From: Arthrobacter sp.
Lineage (GTDB): Bacteria > Actinomycetota > Actinomycetes > Actinomycetales > Micrococcaceae
Direction of reading: 5' to 3'
Length of the DNA: 13,931 bases
Assembly: GCA_030147325.1 (NCBI GenBank)
Contig: JASLAA010000312.1
Location: 1-13,931, forward strand
The notes under the pieces were generated by a model. The model saw only the letters and a list, made by a program, of their open reading frames with translations, made no database searches and was not told where the DNA came from. Positions 7,637 through 13,865 of this stretch are shown here, piece after piece; position 1 is the first letter of the stretch; every line of letters begins with the position of its first letter. The position numbers and the translations under genes were made by a program.

Positions 7637-9012
7637 TGGGCGACACCTACCTGGACCTCGTCTCCACGCCGCTGCCGGGAAAGATCGCCAAGGCCCTCGG
7701 CCTGCCACGTCCCTCGGTCCTCCGCCGGTACACCCCGGGGGAGCCCCTCGCTTCCGAGCCCGTTCTCGTCGCAGGCGCCGGGGCGGGTTCGGACGCGCTC
7801 GCGGACGTCCTTCTCGGGTGGGACATCGAGGTACGGCGCCATGTCCTGCCGGGGGAGAAGCTGAGCGCCGCCGTCGTCGTGCTCGATGACGCTGGCGCTC
7901 CTGCCGATCTCGCTGGACCCATGCTCGAACTCGGCCAGGCGGTGAAGCTGCTGGTACCCGGCGGGCGCGTGGTGGGCGTCTTCCGCTCCCCGGCCGAAAC
8001 AGCCGACCCCGCCGAAGCGGCAGCCCGGCAGGGTATCGACGGTGCCATCCGCTCGGTCGCGCACGAACTGCGAGGCGGAGCGACGGCGAACGGTATCGTG
8101 CTGCGCGGAACGGCCACGACGAGCGATCCGACGACGCTCGGCGCCCTGCGCTTCCTCCTCTCCGGGCGGAGTGCGTACGTGGATGGTCAGTTCATCGAGG
8201 TCACGGCGGTCCCGGCCGAGAACATGACCGACCTGGCAGCCGCGACCGCCGCGACCGGGGAGGGTGTGCCCGACCAGCCGCTCGCCGGCCGCACCGCTGT
8301 GGTGACCGGTGCTGCGAGGGGAATCGGCGCGAAGATCGCCGAGGTGTTGGCCCGCGACGGTGCCCGGGTGGTCGCGGTCGACGTGCCCGCCGCCGGCGAG
8401 CAGCTCGCACAGGTGGCGAACAGCATCGGTGGCACTGCCCTCCAGCTCGACATCACCGCGCCTGATGCCGCGGCACGGATCCTCGAGCACGTCGGCCGAC
8501 GCTTCGGGGTCCTGGACATCGTGGTGCACAATGCCGGCATCACCAGGGACAAGCTGCTCGCCAACATGGACGCGGAGCGGTGGAACTCGGTCATGGCCGT
8601 GAACATCGCGTCGCAGCTGCGCATGAACGAGGAGTTCCTCGCATCGACGGTCTTCTCGGGCACCGGACGGATCATCAGCCTCGCATCGACGAGCGGCATC
8701 GCCGGCAACCGCGGCCAGAGCAACTACGCGGCGTCCAAGGCAGGGGTGATCGGGATGGTGCGGGCGCAGGCAGCAGCGTTCCAGGGCGCCGGGCGCACCA
8801 TCAACGCCGTGGCGCCCGGGTTCATCGAGACGGACATGACCGCGAAGATCCCCGCCCTCACCCGACAGGTGGCCCGTCGCCTGAGCAGCCTTCAGCAGGG
8901 TGGCCTGCCCGTCGATGTCGCGGAGACGATCGCCTTCCTGGCCTCCGATGCGGGAGCCGGGATCAACGGGCAGGTGATCCGGGTCTGCGGCCAGAACCTG
9001 GTGGGCGCATGA
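7636..9012 (+). CDS. Two-domain 3-ketoacyl (acyl-carrier or CoA) reductase, FabG4-like
   Basis: At 458 residues this is nearly twice a normal FabG and matches the high-molecular-weight FabG (M. tuberculosis FabG4, Rv0242c) class, NADH-dependent 3-ketoacyl reductases that act on CoA thioesters. The C-terminal half (about 215-458) is a complete short-chain dehydrogenase: TGAARGIG (224-231) for the cofactor, NAG (299-301) and the tetrad N323, S351, Y364, K368. The N-terminal half (1-205) lacks these motifs but ends in LLSGRSAYVDGQFIEV, resembling the C-terminal strand of the second half (LASDAGAGINGQVIRV), so it looks like a decayed duplicate. GAGG lies 5 bases before the ATG at 7636, which overlaps the thiolase stop. 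Between thiolase and dehydratase, its likely work is interconverting 3-keto- and (R)-3-hydroxyacyl-CoA. Confidence 0.9.
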   Translation: MGDTYLDLVSTPLPGKIAKALGLPRPSVLRRYTPGEPLASEPVLVAGAGAGSDALADVLLGWDIEVRRHVLPGEKLSAAVVVLDDAGAPADLAGPMLELGQAVKLLVPGGRVVGVFRSPAETADPAEAAARQGIDGAIRSVAHELRGGATANGIVLRGTATTSDPTTLGALRFLLSGRSAYVDGQFIEVTAVPAENMTDLAAATAATGEGVPDQPLAGRTAVVTGAARGIGAKIAEVLARDGARVVAVDVPAAGEQLAQVANSIGGTALQLDITAPDAAARILEHVGRRFGVLDIVVHNAGITRDKLLANMDAERWNSVMAVNIASQLRMNEEFLASTVFSGTGRIISLASTSGIAGNRGQSNYAASKAGVIGMVRAQAAAFQGAGRTINAVAPGFIETDMTAKIPALTRQVARRLSSLQQGGLPVDVAETIAFLASDAGAGINGQVIRVCGQNLVGA

Positions 9013-9938
9013 ACCGACACCCGGAGGAGGTGTCGCTGACCGCGGTCCCCGGTCTGGCAGGTCTCTACCGGTCGGCGCTGGGCCTCGCCGTCCGGCGTAG
9101 GATCGGGCGGTCCTCGCAGCAGGCAGATCTTCCCGCCGTGCGGCACCGCGTGGAGGGCGTGTGCGTCGACCTCCGCGCCCTCACCCGGTTCCAGCAGCTG
9201 CTGGGGTCAGCGGCCCGCGACATCCTGCCATCGGCCTACATCCATACGCTCGCGTTCCCGGTGGCCATGAGCGTCCTCGCGCGCCCCGATTTCCCGCTGC
9301 CGCTGCTGGGCATGGTGCACCTGAGCAACGACGTGCGCCAGGACCGACAGGTGGGTGCCTTCGAGGTGCTCGACGTCGTGGCGTACGCCGAACACCTGCG
9401 CGCACATGCCGCGGGTACCCAGGTGGACGTCGTGACGGAGGTCGCGGTGGGAGGCGAGCGGGTCTGGACCGGGCGCTCCGTCTATCTGGCGCGCGGCGTC
9501 CGGTTCGGGGCCGCTGAAGCAGGGGAGCGCGGAGAACGGCCGGTGGCTGACCGACCGTCGCTCTCGGCTCCGCCGCCCACGGGAGTCTGGCGACTGGACG
9601 CCGGAACCGGCCGAAGCTACGCCGCGGCATCGGGGGACTGGAACCCCATCCATCTCAGCGGACCGTCCGCGCGGGCGCTGGGCATGAAGAAGGCCATCGC
9701 CCACGGCATGTACCTTGCGGCGCGGATGGTGGACGAGGCGCTACCTGCACCCGACGGGGCATTGCAGTGGCGCATAGACTTCGCCGCTCCGGTGCTGCTG
9801 CCGGGCACCGTCACCACCTCCTTCCGGCGCTCGGCGCCGGGTGGGACCGGTGGAGCCACCGGTGGACGGGTTGACGTCGTCGGTTGGTCCGCGAAACGGC
9901 AGCGTCCGCACTTCACCGGCTGGGTGAGCGCGGAATAG
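9009..9938 (+). CDS. MaoC-family double-hotdog (R)-specific enoyl-CoA hydratase / 3-hydroxyacyl dehydratase, HtdX-like
   Basis: A 309-residue double-hotdog protein. The C-terminal half carries the hydratase-2 motif YAAASGDWNPIH (204-215), with D210 and H215 as the catalytic pair, followed by the MaoC helix SARALGMKKAIAHGMYLA. The N-terminal half (to about 165) has the degenerate hotdog (SAYIHTLAFPVAMSVL, 75-90), which normally shapes the acyl pocket. It should hydrate trans-2-enoyl-CoA to (R)-3-hydroxyacyl-CoA or run the reverse dehydration. Its ATG overlaps the stop of the reductase gene by 4 bases (ATGA), so the two are translationally coupled. The ribosome site is weak, which fits coupling. 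The equivalent in M. tuberculosis is HtdX (Rv0241c), beside FabG4. No convincing terminator follows, so some read-through into the protease gene is possible. Confidence 0.9.
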   Translation: MNRHPEEVSLTAVPGLAGLYRSALGLAVRRRIGRSSQQADLPAVRHRVEGVCVDLRALTRFQQLLGSAARDILPSAYIHTLAFPVAMSVLARPDFPLPLLGMVHLSNDVRQDRQVGAFEVLDVVAYAEHLRAHAAGTQVDVVTEVAVGGERVWTGRSVYLARGVRFGAAEAGERGERPVADRPSLSAPPPTGVWRLDAGTGRSYAAASGDWNPIHLSGPSARALGMKKAIAHGMYLAARMVDEALPAPDGALQWRIDFAAPVLLPGTVTTSFRRSAPGGTGGATGGRVDVVGWSAKRQRPHFTGWVSAE

Positions 9939-10093
9939 TTGCACGGCCAGGGGGCCCTGTCCAGAGCAGGAGGGAAATGCAGGGCGTGTTCGCCCGAAGT
10001 CCCGATTCTCCCTGGGCAGGGCGCCTGTCGTGGGTGCAGACTCCAGGACACCAGCCACGGAGGCTGGCCCCACCGCATGGAAAGAGGAGTCCC
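9939..10093 (+). promoter_or_regulatory. Leader region before the serine protease: two possible starts, one small hairpin
   Basis: The 155 bases after the dehydratase stop hold no clear promoter. Two ribosome-site/start pairs are in the same frame: AGGAGG (9968-9973) before ATG 9977, and GAGGAG (10084-10089) before GTG 10094. A 6-bp hairpin (CCAGCC, 10051-10056; GGCTGG, 10062-10067) lies between them. Codons between 9977 and 10093 have many A/T third bases, unlike the rest of the gene, so this part is probably untranslated. Confidence 0.4.
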
Positions 10094-11074
10094 GTGAACT
10101 CTCATGGTCTCAAAGCCGGTCTGATCGCCGTGTCGGCCCTGCTCGCATCGACGCTCATGGCCGCCGGTCCCACTCAGGCTGCACCGACGGTGCCGGGCGA
10201 GGTGACGGCGGGCCCCGTCGTCGCCGGCGCCACCGTCTCGCACGCACAGCACGAAAGCCAGGCAGTGCTCGATGCCTACTGGACGGCTGACAGGATGAAG
10301 GCTGCCAAGCCTGCCAACACGATCAATTCCGGCTGGGCCGCCGAGGGGCGTTCGATCATGCCGAAGGCCGGCAAGGAGACGATCGCGAAGGCGCCCAAGG
10401 CGCCTGTCGTGCAGCCGTCGGCGACGGCGCAGTCGCCCGTGTCGCGCATCGGCAAGGTGTTCTTCACCATGAACGGTCAGAACTTCGTCTGTTCGGGGAA
10501 CTCTGTCCAGAGCGGCAACCAGAGCACCGTGGCGACGGCGGGTCACTGCACGCACGATCTCGCCTCCGGCTGGGCCACGAACTTCGTCTTCGTCCCCGGC
10601 TACAGCAACGGCTCCGCCCCCTACGGCAAGTGGACAGCCCGGTCGCTGCACGCAGCCGGCGAGTGGGTCTCGCGGAACGACATCAGCTATGACGGTGCCT
10701 TCGCCGTCGTCAACACGCTCAACGGCCGGACCCTCTCGTCCGCGGTGGGCGCCTCGAGCATCGGCTTCAACATGGCCAGGAACCTCACCTACACCGCGTT
10801 CGGCTATCCTGCGGCTTCGCCCTTCGACGGGGAGCGCCTCTACAGCTGTTCCGGCACAGCGTCTGCCGACAGGATCGGCGGCACCCAGTCCCAGGGCATC
10901 CCCTGCGATATGACCGGCGGCTCATCGGGCGGTCCTTGGTTCGTCGGTTCCGGTGCGGCGGGTACCCAGAACTCGGTCAACAGCTTCGGCTACACCACCC
11001 AGAAGAACGTGATGTACGGGCCGTACTTCGGGCGGTCCATCCAGTCGGCGTACTCCACGGCCGCCGGTCGCTGA
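10094..11074 (+). CDS. Secreted trypsin-like serine protease (S1 fold)
   Basis: A 326-residue exported endopeptidase. A Sec signal is plain: short N-region (MNSHGLK), hydrophobic core AGLIAVSALLASTLMAAG (8-25), then TQAAP with cleavage likely at 29-30. A presumed propeptide of about 85 residues follows. The catalytic domain shows the S1 triad: H151 in ATAGHC, D200 in SYDGAF and S278 in GGSSGGPW. Four cysteines (C133, C152, C252, C271) probably form two disulfides, the first locking the His loop and the second near the Ser, as in actinobacterial extracellular proteases. The GTG at 10094 has GAGGAG 4 bases upstream and places the signal peptide at the N-terminus. An in-frame ATG at 9977 with a strong ribosome site would add 39 residues before it, less likely. 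Substrate unknown. A hairpin follows the stop. Confidence 0.88.
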   Translation: MNSHGLKAGLIAVSALLASTLMAAGPTQAAPTVPGEVTAGPVVAGATVSHAQHESQAVLDAYWTADRMKAAKPANTINSGWAAEGRSIMPKAGKETIAKAPKAPVVQPSATAQSPVSRIGKVFFTMNGQNFVCSGNSVQSGNQSTVATAGHCTHDLASGWATNFVFVPGYSNGSAPYGKWTARSLHAAGEWVSRNDISYDGAFAVVNTLNGRTLSSAVGASSIGFNMARNLTYTAFGYPAASPFDGERLYSCSGTASADRIGGTQSQGIPCDMTGGSSGGPWFVGSGAAGTQNSVNSFGYTTQKNVMYGPYFGRSIQSAYSTAAGR

Positions 11075-11088
11075 CACGGCCACCCGGC

Positions 11089-11124
11089 CCGCGGGCGGTT
11101 CCCCTTCCAGGGCGCCGCCCGCGG
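11089..11124 (+). terminator. Hairpin after the serine protease gene
   Basis: A perfect 10-bp GC-only stem (CCGCGGGCGG at 11089-11098, CCGCCCGCGG at 11115-11124) with a 16-base loop, 14 bases after the protease stop. No U tract follows. It is likely a factor-assisted or GC-hairpin terminator isolating the protease gene from the kynureninase promoter. Confidence 0.5.
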
Positions 11125-11174
11125 CTCCGCTCCACCTCAGGGGATGTCCACTCATCCCTCCCGGGAAGCAGTCC

Positions 11175-11180
11175 TAGACT
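11175..11180 (+). promoter_or_regulatory. -10 element of the kynureninase operon, leaderless
   Basis: TAGACT matches the actinobacterial -10 (TAnnnT) and ends 6 bases before the ATG at 11187, so the predicted first transcribed base is the A of the start codon. There is no Shine-Dalgarno. No clear -35 is seen. Confidence 0.55.
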
Positions 11181-11186
11181 TGGCCC

Positions 11187-12437
11187 ATGACCGGCTTCGA
11201 CCTCTTCACCCGCGCGGCCGAATTCGACGCCGCGGATCCCCTCGCTCCGTACCGGAAGCTCTTCCTCGGCACCGACGACGACGCCGTGCTGTCCTACCTC
11301 GACGGCAACTCCCTGGGCCGTCCCCTCGCGACGACAGCGCAGAGCCTCACATCCTTCGTCGAGGACCAGTGGGGCGGTCGGCTGATCCGGGGCTGGGACG
11401 AAGGCTGGCTCCGCCTCCCCGAGCAGATCGGCGACCAGCTGGCAGGGGTGGCCCTGGGTGCGGCAGCCGGGCAGTGCATCGTCGCGGACTCCACGAGCGT
11501 GCTGCTGTACAAGCTCGCCCGAGCCGCCGTCGCGGCCCGGCCGCAGCGCAGCGAGATCGTCATCGACCGCGACAACTTCCCGACCGATCGATTCATCGTG
11601 GAGGGCATCGCACGCGAGCGTGGACTGACCCTTCGATGGATCGACGTAGCCCACGACGGCGGTGCGACGCCCGCCGATGTGGCCGCCGTTGTCGGCCCGC
11701 AGACCGCGCTCGTGCTGCTCAGCCATGTGGCCTATCGTTCCGGCTTCGTCGCCGATGTACCCGCCATCACGAGGATCGCCCACGAGGCAGGCGCGCTCGT
11801 CCTGTGGGACCTCAGCCATTCGGTGGGGTCCGTCCCGGGGGAACTGGACGCCTGGGACGTCGACTACGCGACGGGCTGCAGCTACAAGTACCTCAACGGC
11901 GGCCCGGGGGCGCCTGCGTGGGCCTACGTCGCGGAGCGGCACCTCGGCACGCTCGACCAGCCCATCCTGGGTTGGCTGGGGAGCTCGGACCCCTTCGCGA
12001 TGGGCGCCGCATACCAGCCGGCCGAGGGCATCCGGCGGCTGGTCTCCGGTACACCCCCGATCATCGGGATGCTCGCGATGCGCGACATGCTGGCCCTGAT
12101 GGAGGAGGTGGGCATGGACGCAGTGCGTCGCAAGTCCGAGCTCCTGACCGCGTTCGCGGTCGAAGCCGTCGACGAACTGCTCGCGCACCACGGCGTGGTC
12201 GTCGCCTCGCCCCGTTCCGTGCTACGGCGGGGCGGGCACATCACGATCGACCATCCGTCCTTCGCCGGTATGGTCCCCGAGCTGTGGAAGGAAGGCGTGA
12301 TCCCCGACTACCGGAACCCGCAGGGTATCCGGCTGGGGCTCTCGCCCCTGTCGACGTCATTCCAGGAAGTGGCGGTAGCCATCGACGCGATCACCCGGCA
12401 TCTCACCGACCGCGGAAGCCGGGCAACGGACCGATAG
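11187..12437 (+). CDS. kynU: Kynureninase
   Basis: KynU is a PLP enzyme that splits L-kynurenine into anthranilate and alanine (and 3-hydroxykynurenine likewise) in tryptophan breakdown. The 416-residue length is normal. The Schiff-base lysine is K234 in GCSYKYLNGGPG. LDGNSLG (38-44), the FPTDRF segment (131-136) with its PLP-stacking Phe, WDLSHSVG (207-214) with D208 for the pyridine nitrogen, and SGTPPI all match the family. The ATG at 11187 sits directly behind a TAGACT -10, without a ribosome site, so translation is probably from a leaderless mRNA. No kynurenine formamidase or tryptophan 2,3-dioxygenase gene lies in the window, so the rest of the pathway must be elsewhere or kynurenine is taken up. 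Its TAG stop overlaps the GTG of the next gene. Confidence 0.94.
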   Translation: MTGFDLFTRAAEFDAADPLAPYRKLFLGTDDDAVLSYLDGNSLGRPLATTAQSLTSFVEDQWGGRLIRGWDEGWLRLPEQIGDQLAGVALGAAAGQCIVADSTSVLLYKLARAAVAARPQRSEIVIDRDNFPTDRFIVEGIARERGLTLRWIDVAHDGGATPADVAAVVGPQTALVLLSHVAYRSGFVADVPAITRIAHEAGALVLWDLSHSVGSVPGELDAWDVDYATGCSYKYLNGGPGAPAWAYVAERHLGTLDQPILGWLGSSDPFAMGAAYQPAEGIRRLVSGTPPIIGMLAMRDMLALMEEVGMDAVRRKSELLTAFAVEAVDELLAHHGVVVASPRSVLRRGGHITIDHPSFAGMVPELWKEGVIPDYRNPQGIRLGLSPLSTSFQEVAVAIDAITRHLTDRGSRATDR

Positions 12438-13171
12438 TGGATCTCATCGCCGAACTCGGGCGCCGGATCACCGCCGGCATGGGCCGAGCAGCTCCACCCG
12501 AGGTCGACATCGCCGGCTTGGCCCTCCTCGTCCTGGCTGCCGTCGCGCTGTCCGTCCCCCGATCATCCTGGCGGTTCTTCGGTCTTTTCGTCACGGTGGT
12601 GCACGAGCTCGGTCATGCGGCTGCAGCGCTGCTGACACTGCAGCGGGTCACCGGCATCACCCTCCGTTTCGACCACTCCGGCACCACCACCAGCAGGGGG
12701 CCGCGCGGGTGGCGGGCAGCCTTCACCACCTTCTGGGGCTATCCGGCGCCTGCGGTGGTCGGAGCGGTTCTCGTCATGAGCGCGGCCCACGGCTGGGCAC
12801 CGGCGGCCCTGTCCGTGGGTGCCCTGGCCCTGGTGGCGGCATTGATCCTCATCAGGAACCTCCAGGGTGTGCTGATCCTCGGAATCCTGGCAGCCGTGTC
12901 GCTGGCACTCGTCTGGTTCGGGGAGGGATCCGCCGCAGGCTACGCCTGTCTCGTCCTCGGTATCGGGCTACTCGTCGGGTCCTGCCGGGACTGGGTCAAA
13001 GTGCTGCGGGTCCACGGACGACGGCGCGAGCTCGCCACGTCCGACGCCTACATCCTGCAGCTCGCCACCCGCGTTGCAGGCCCGCTCTGGCTCGCGCTCT
13101 TCGCCCTCGTGATCGGGGCGGCTCTCGCCCTGTCCGTGCGCCCTCTGCTGCTGATCGCCACACGCGGCTGA
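12437..13171 (+). CDS. Membrane metallopeptidase of the M50 type
   Basis: A 244-residue integral membrane protein with the zinc motif HELGH (H56, E57, H60) inside a hydrophobic stretch, as in site-2 proteases, plus GYPAP (101-105), the second family block of Peptidase_M50B-like proteins. Hydrophobic segments lie at about 26-41, 46-66, 104-118, 122-140, 144-161, 166-182 and 214-239. D203 in TSDAYIL or D185 in SCRDW are candidates for the third zinc ligand. No PDZ domain. The start is a GTG at 12437 overlapping the kynU stop by one base (TAGTG), so it should be translated by coupling. In-frame ORF upstream of that is merely kynU in another frame. The substrate is unknown. Proteins of this short class are common in Actinobacteria but their role is little defined, and nothing here ties it biochemically to kynurenine. 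Confidence 0.82.
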   Translation: MDLIAELGRRITAGMGRAAPPEVDIAGLALLVLAAVALSVPRSSWRFFGLFVTVVHELGHAAAALLTLQRVTGITLRFDHSGTTTSRGPRGWRAAFTTFWGYPAPAVVGAVLVMSAAHGWAPAALSVGALALVAALILIRNLQGVLILGILAAVSLALVWFGEGSAAGYACLVLGIGLLVGSCRDWVKVLRVHGRRRELATSDAYILQLATRVAGPLWLALFALVIGAALALSVRPLLLIATRG

Positions 13172-13192
13172 GTCGCGCGCCTGCTCAGCCGC
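13164..13192. terminator. Shared hairpin between convergent genes, containing both stop codons
   Basis: A perfect 9-bp stem (GCGGCTGAG at 13164-13172, CTCAGCCGC at 13184-13192) with an 11-base loop. The TGA of the M50 gene (13169-13171) lies in one arm and the TGA of the opposite gene (13187-13185) in the other. It can act in both directions; there is no U tract. Confidence 0.6.
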
Positions 13193-13469
13193 TGCAGCGC
13201 CGCGTGGCCCCCGAGCTGTAGGGCGCTCCCTGCTGCCGGCAGAGGTCATCGAACAGTTCGTTGACGGCCTGCGAGATGCAATCCCGCTCGTGGTCCGGCA
13301 ACTCGATCAGGCCGTGCAGGTACGCGTTGACCTCGTACTCGTCCACCCCGCCGCCCATGCTGAAGTAGTGGAGCCACAGCTCGCCGGTGTCGATATTGGC
13401 GCGCTTCATGGCGTCAAACGTCAGGGCATACTGCTCCCGGTCGGTGTCCTTCTCGCTCACGTCATCCAT
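13185..13469 (-). CDS. Small acidic protein of unknown function
   Basis: A 94-residue product that I do not recognise. The body (residues 11-77) is regular and rich in acidic residues, Leu and Tyr: it includes FDAMKRANIDTGELWLHYFSMGG, then an acidic segment (VDEYEVNAYLHGLIELPDHERD) and an amphipathic helix (ISQAVNELFDDL). The tail (79-94) looks disordered. No signal peptide or membrane segment; it should be cytosolic. Two cysteines (C64, C77) and a third in the tail, with no metal-motif spacing. The ATG at 13469 is chosen because GAGG lies 5 bases upstream. A GTG at 13487, two bases after the predicted transcription start of a TAGGCT -10 (13501-13496), would give 100 residues as a near-leaderless start. 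The gene is convergent with the M50 gene, 13 bases apart. Confidence 0.75.
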   Translation of the reverse strand: MDDVSEKDTDREQYALTFDAMKRANIDTGELWLHYFSMGGGVDEYEVNAYLHGLIELPDHERDCISQAVNELFDDLCRQQGAPYSSGATRRCSG

Positions 13470-13495
13470 CCTGCCCTCGGGTACCACGTTCGGCC

Positions 13496-13501
13496 AGCCT
13501 A
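13496..13501 (-). promoter_or_regulatory. Candidate -10 of the small acidic protein gene
   Basis: TAGGCT on the minus strand fits TAnnnT. The predicted start is about 13489, either a 20-base leader for the ATG at 13469 or an almost leaderless GTG at 13487. No convincing -35. Confidence 0.4.
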
Positions 13502-13624
13502 CGAGTCAGCATACGCACGCCGCAGTGCAGCAAACAGGTGCAGCTGCCCAGGTGCGGCGGACTGTTGCCGATGCTTCCGAACCCTGCGCGGTGAGCCCGG
13601 TGACGACGCCCGCGAGCCATTCGA

Positions 13625-13655
13625 TTCAACAGGGGGGAAGAACTCGTGTTAGAGT
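13625..13655 (+). promoter_or_regulatory. Candidate promoter of tRNA-Leu
   Basis: TTCAAC (13625-13630) and TAGAGT (13650-13655) are 19 bases apart, or 18 if the -10 is read as TTAGAG. Transcription would begin near 13662, 37 bases before the mature tRNA. The local A+T content rises here, unlike the rest of the window. Confidence 0.45.
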
Positions 13656-13667
13656 ATTCCTCGTTGC

Positions 13668-13690
13668 TTTCGCCGGTTTACACGGCGAAA
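13668..13690 (+). other. Stem-loop in the tRNA-Leu precursor leader
   Basis: TTTCGCCG (13668-13675) and CGGCGAAA (13683-13690) form a perfect 8-bp stem with the 7-base loop GTTTACA. It is 8 bases before the mature 5' end of the tRNA, well placed to influence RNase P access or protect the leader. Confidence 0.6.
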
Positions 13691-13692
13691 TA

Positions 13693-13708
13693 CCACCCGC
13701 GCGGGTGG
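13693..13708 (+). repeat. 16-bp perfect palindrome across the tRNA-Leu 5' end
   Basis: CCACCCGC-GCGGGTGG is its own reverse complement. Half is leader and half is the 5' strand of the acceptor stem (mature start 13699) plus the next bases. In RNA it could form a 6-bp hairpin with a GCGC loop that competes with the acceptor stem. Confidence 0.7.
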
Positions 13709-13782
13709 CGGAATGGCAGACGCGCTAGCTTGAGGTGCTAGTCCTCTTATTGAGGGTGGGGGTTCAAGTCCCCCTCCGCGCA
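13699..13782 (+). tRNA. tRNA-Leu, anticodon GAG
   Basis: An 84-base class II tRNA folded by eye. Acceptor stem 13699-13705 pairs with 13775-13781 (one G-U), discriminator A at 13782. D stem GCG/CGC (13708-13710, 13721-13723). Anticodon stem CTAGC/GCTAG (13725-13729, 13737-13741) with loop TTGAGGT, anticodon GAG at 13732-13734, reading CUC and CUU. Long variable arm with CCTC/GAGG stem typical of tRNA-Leu. T stem GGGGG/CCCCC (13758-13762, 13770-13774) with loop TTCAAGT. The 3' CCA is not encoded, so it must be added enzymatically. It has its own promoter and terminator. Confidence 0.97.
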
Positions 13783-13786
13783 CAGT

Positions 13787-13822
13787 AAAGCCCCTAGTCA
13801 GAGCGATCTGGCTGGGGGCTTT
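13787..13822 (+). terminator. Intrinsic terminator of tRNA-Leu
   Basis: Sixteen consecutive base pairs (13787-13802 with 13807-13822, including two G-U) close a GCGA tetraloop of GNRA type. The stem ends in CUUU followed by G then UUG, so the U run is short but present. It begins 5 bases after the tRNA 3' end. Confidence 0.88.
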
Positions 13823-13865
13823 GTTGATGAAGTGACCCCGCTGGGCAGGAGACAACCTCTGGGAA

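Noticed and set aside
9945..9960. Possible terminator after the MaoC gene (CAGGG-GG-CCCTG)
   Set aside because: The loop would be only two bases, so it cannot fold as a stable hairpin, and no U run follows.
9979..10023. Direct repeat GCAGGGCG (9979-9986 and 10016-10023) before the protease
   Set aside because: Eight bases of G/C-rich sequence repeated once is expected by chance at this composition.
13699..13782. tRNA-Leu as an integration site for a mobile element
   Set aside because: No integrase, no repeat of the tRNA 3' end and no change in composition are visible inside the window; only downstream sequence could show it.
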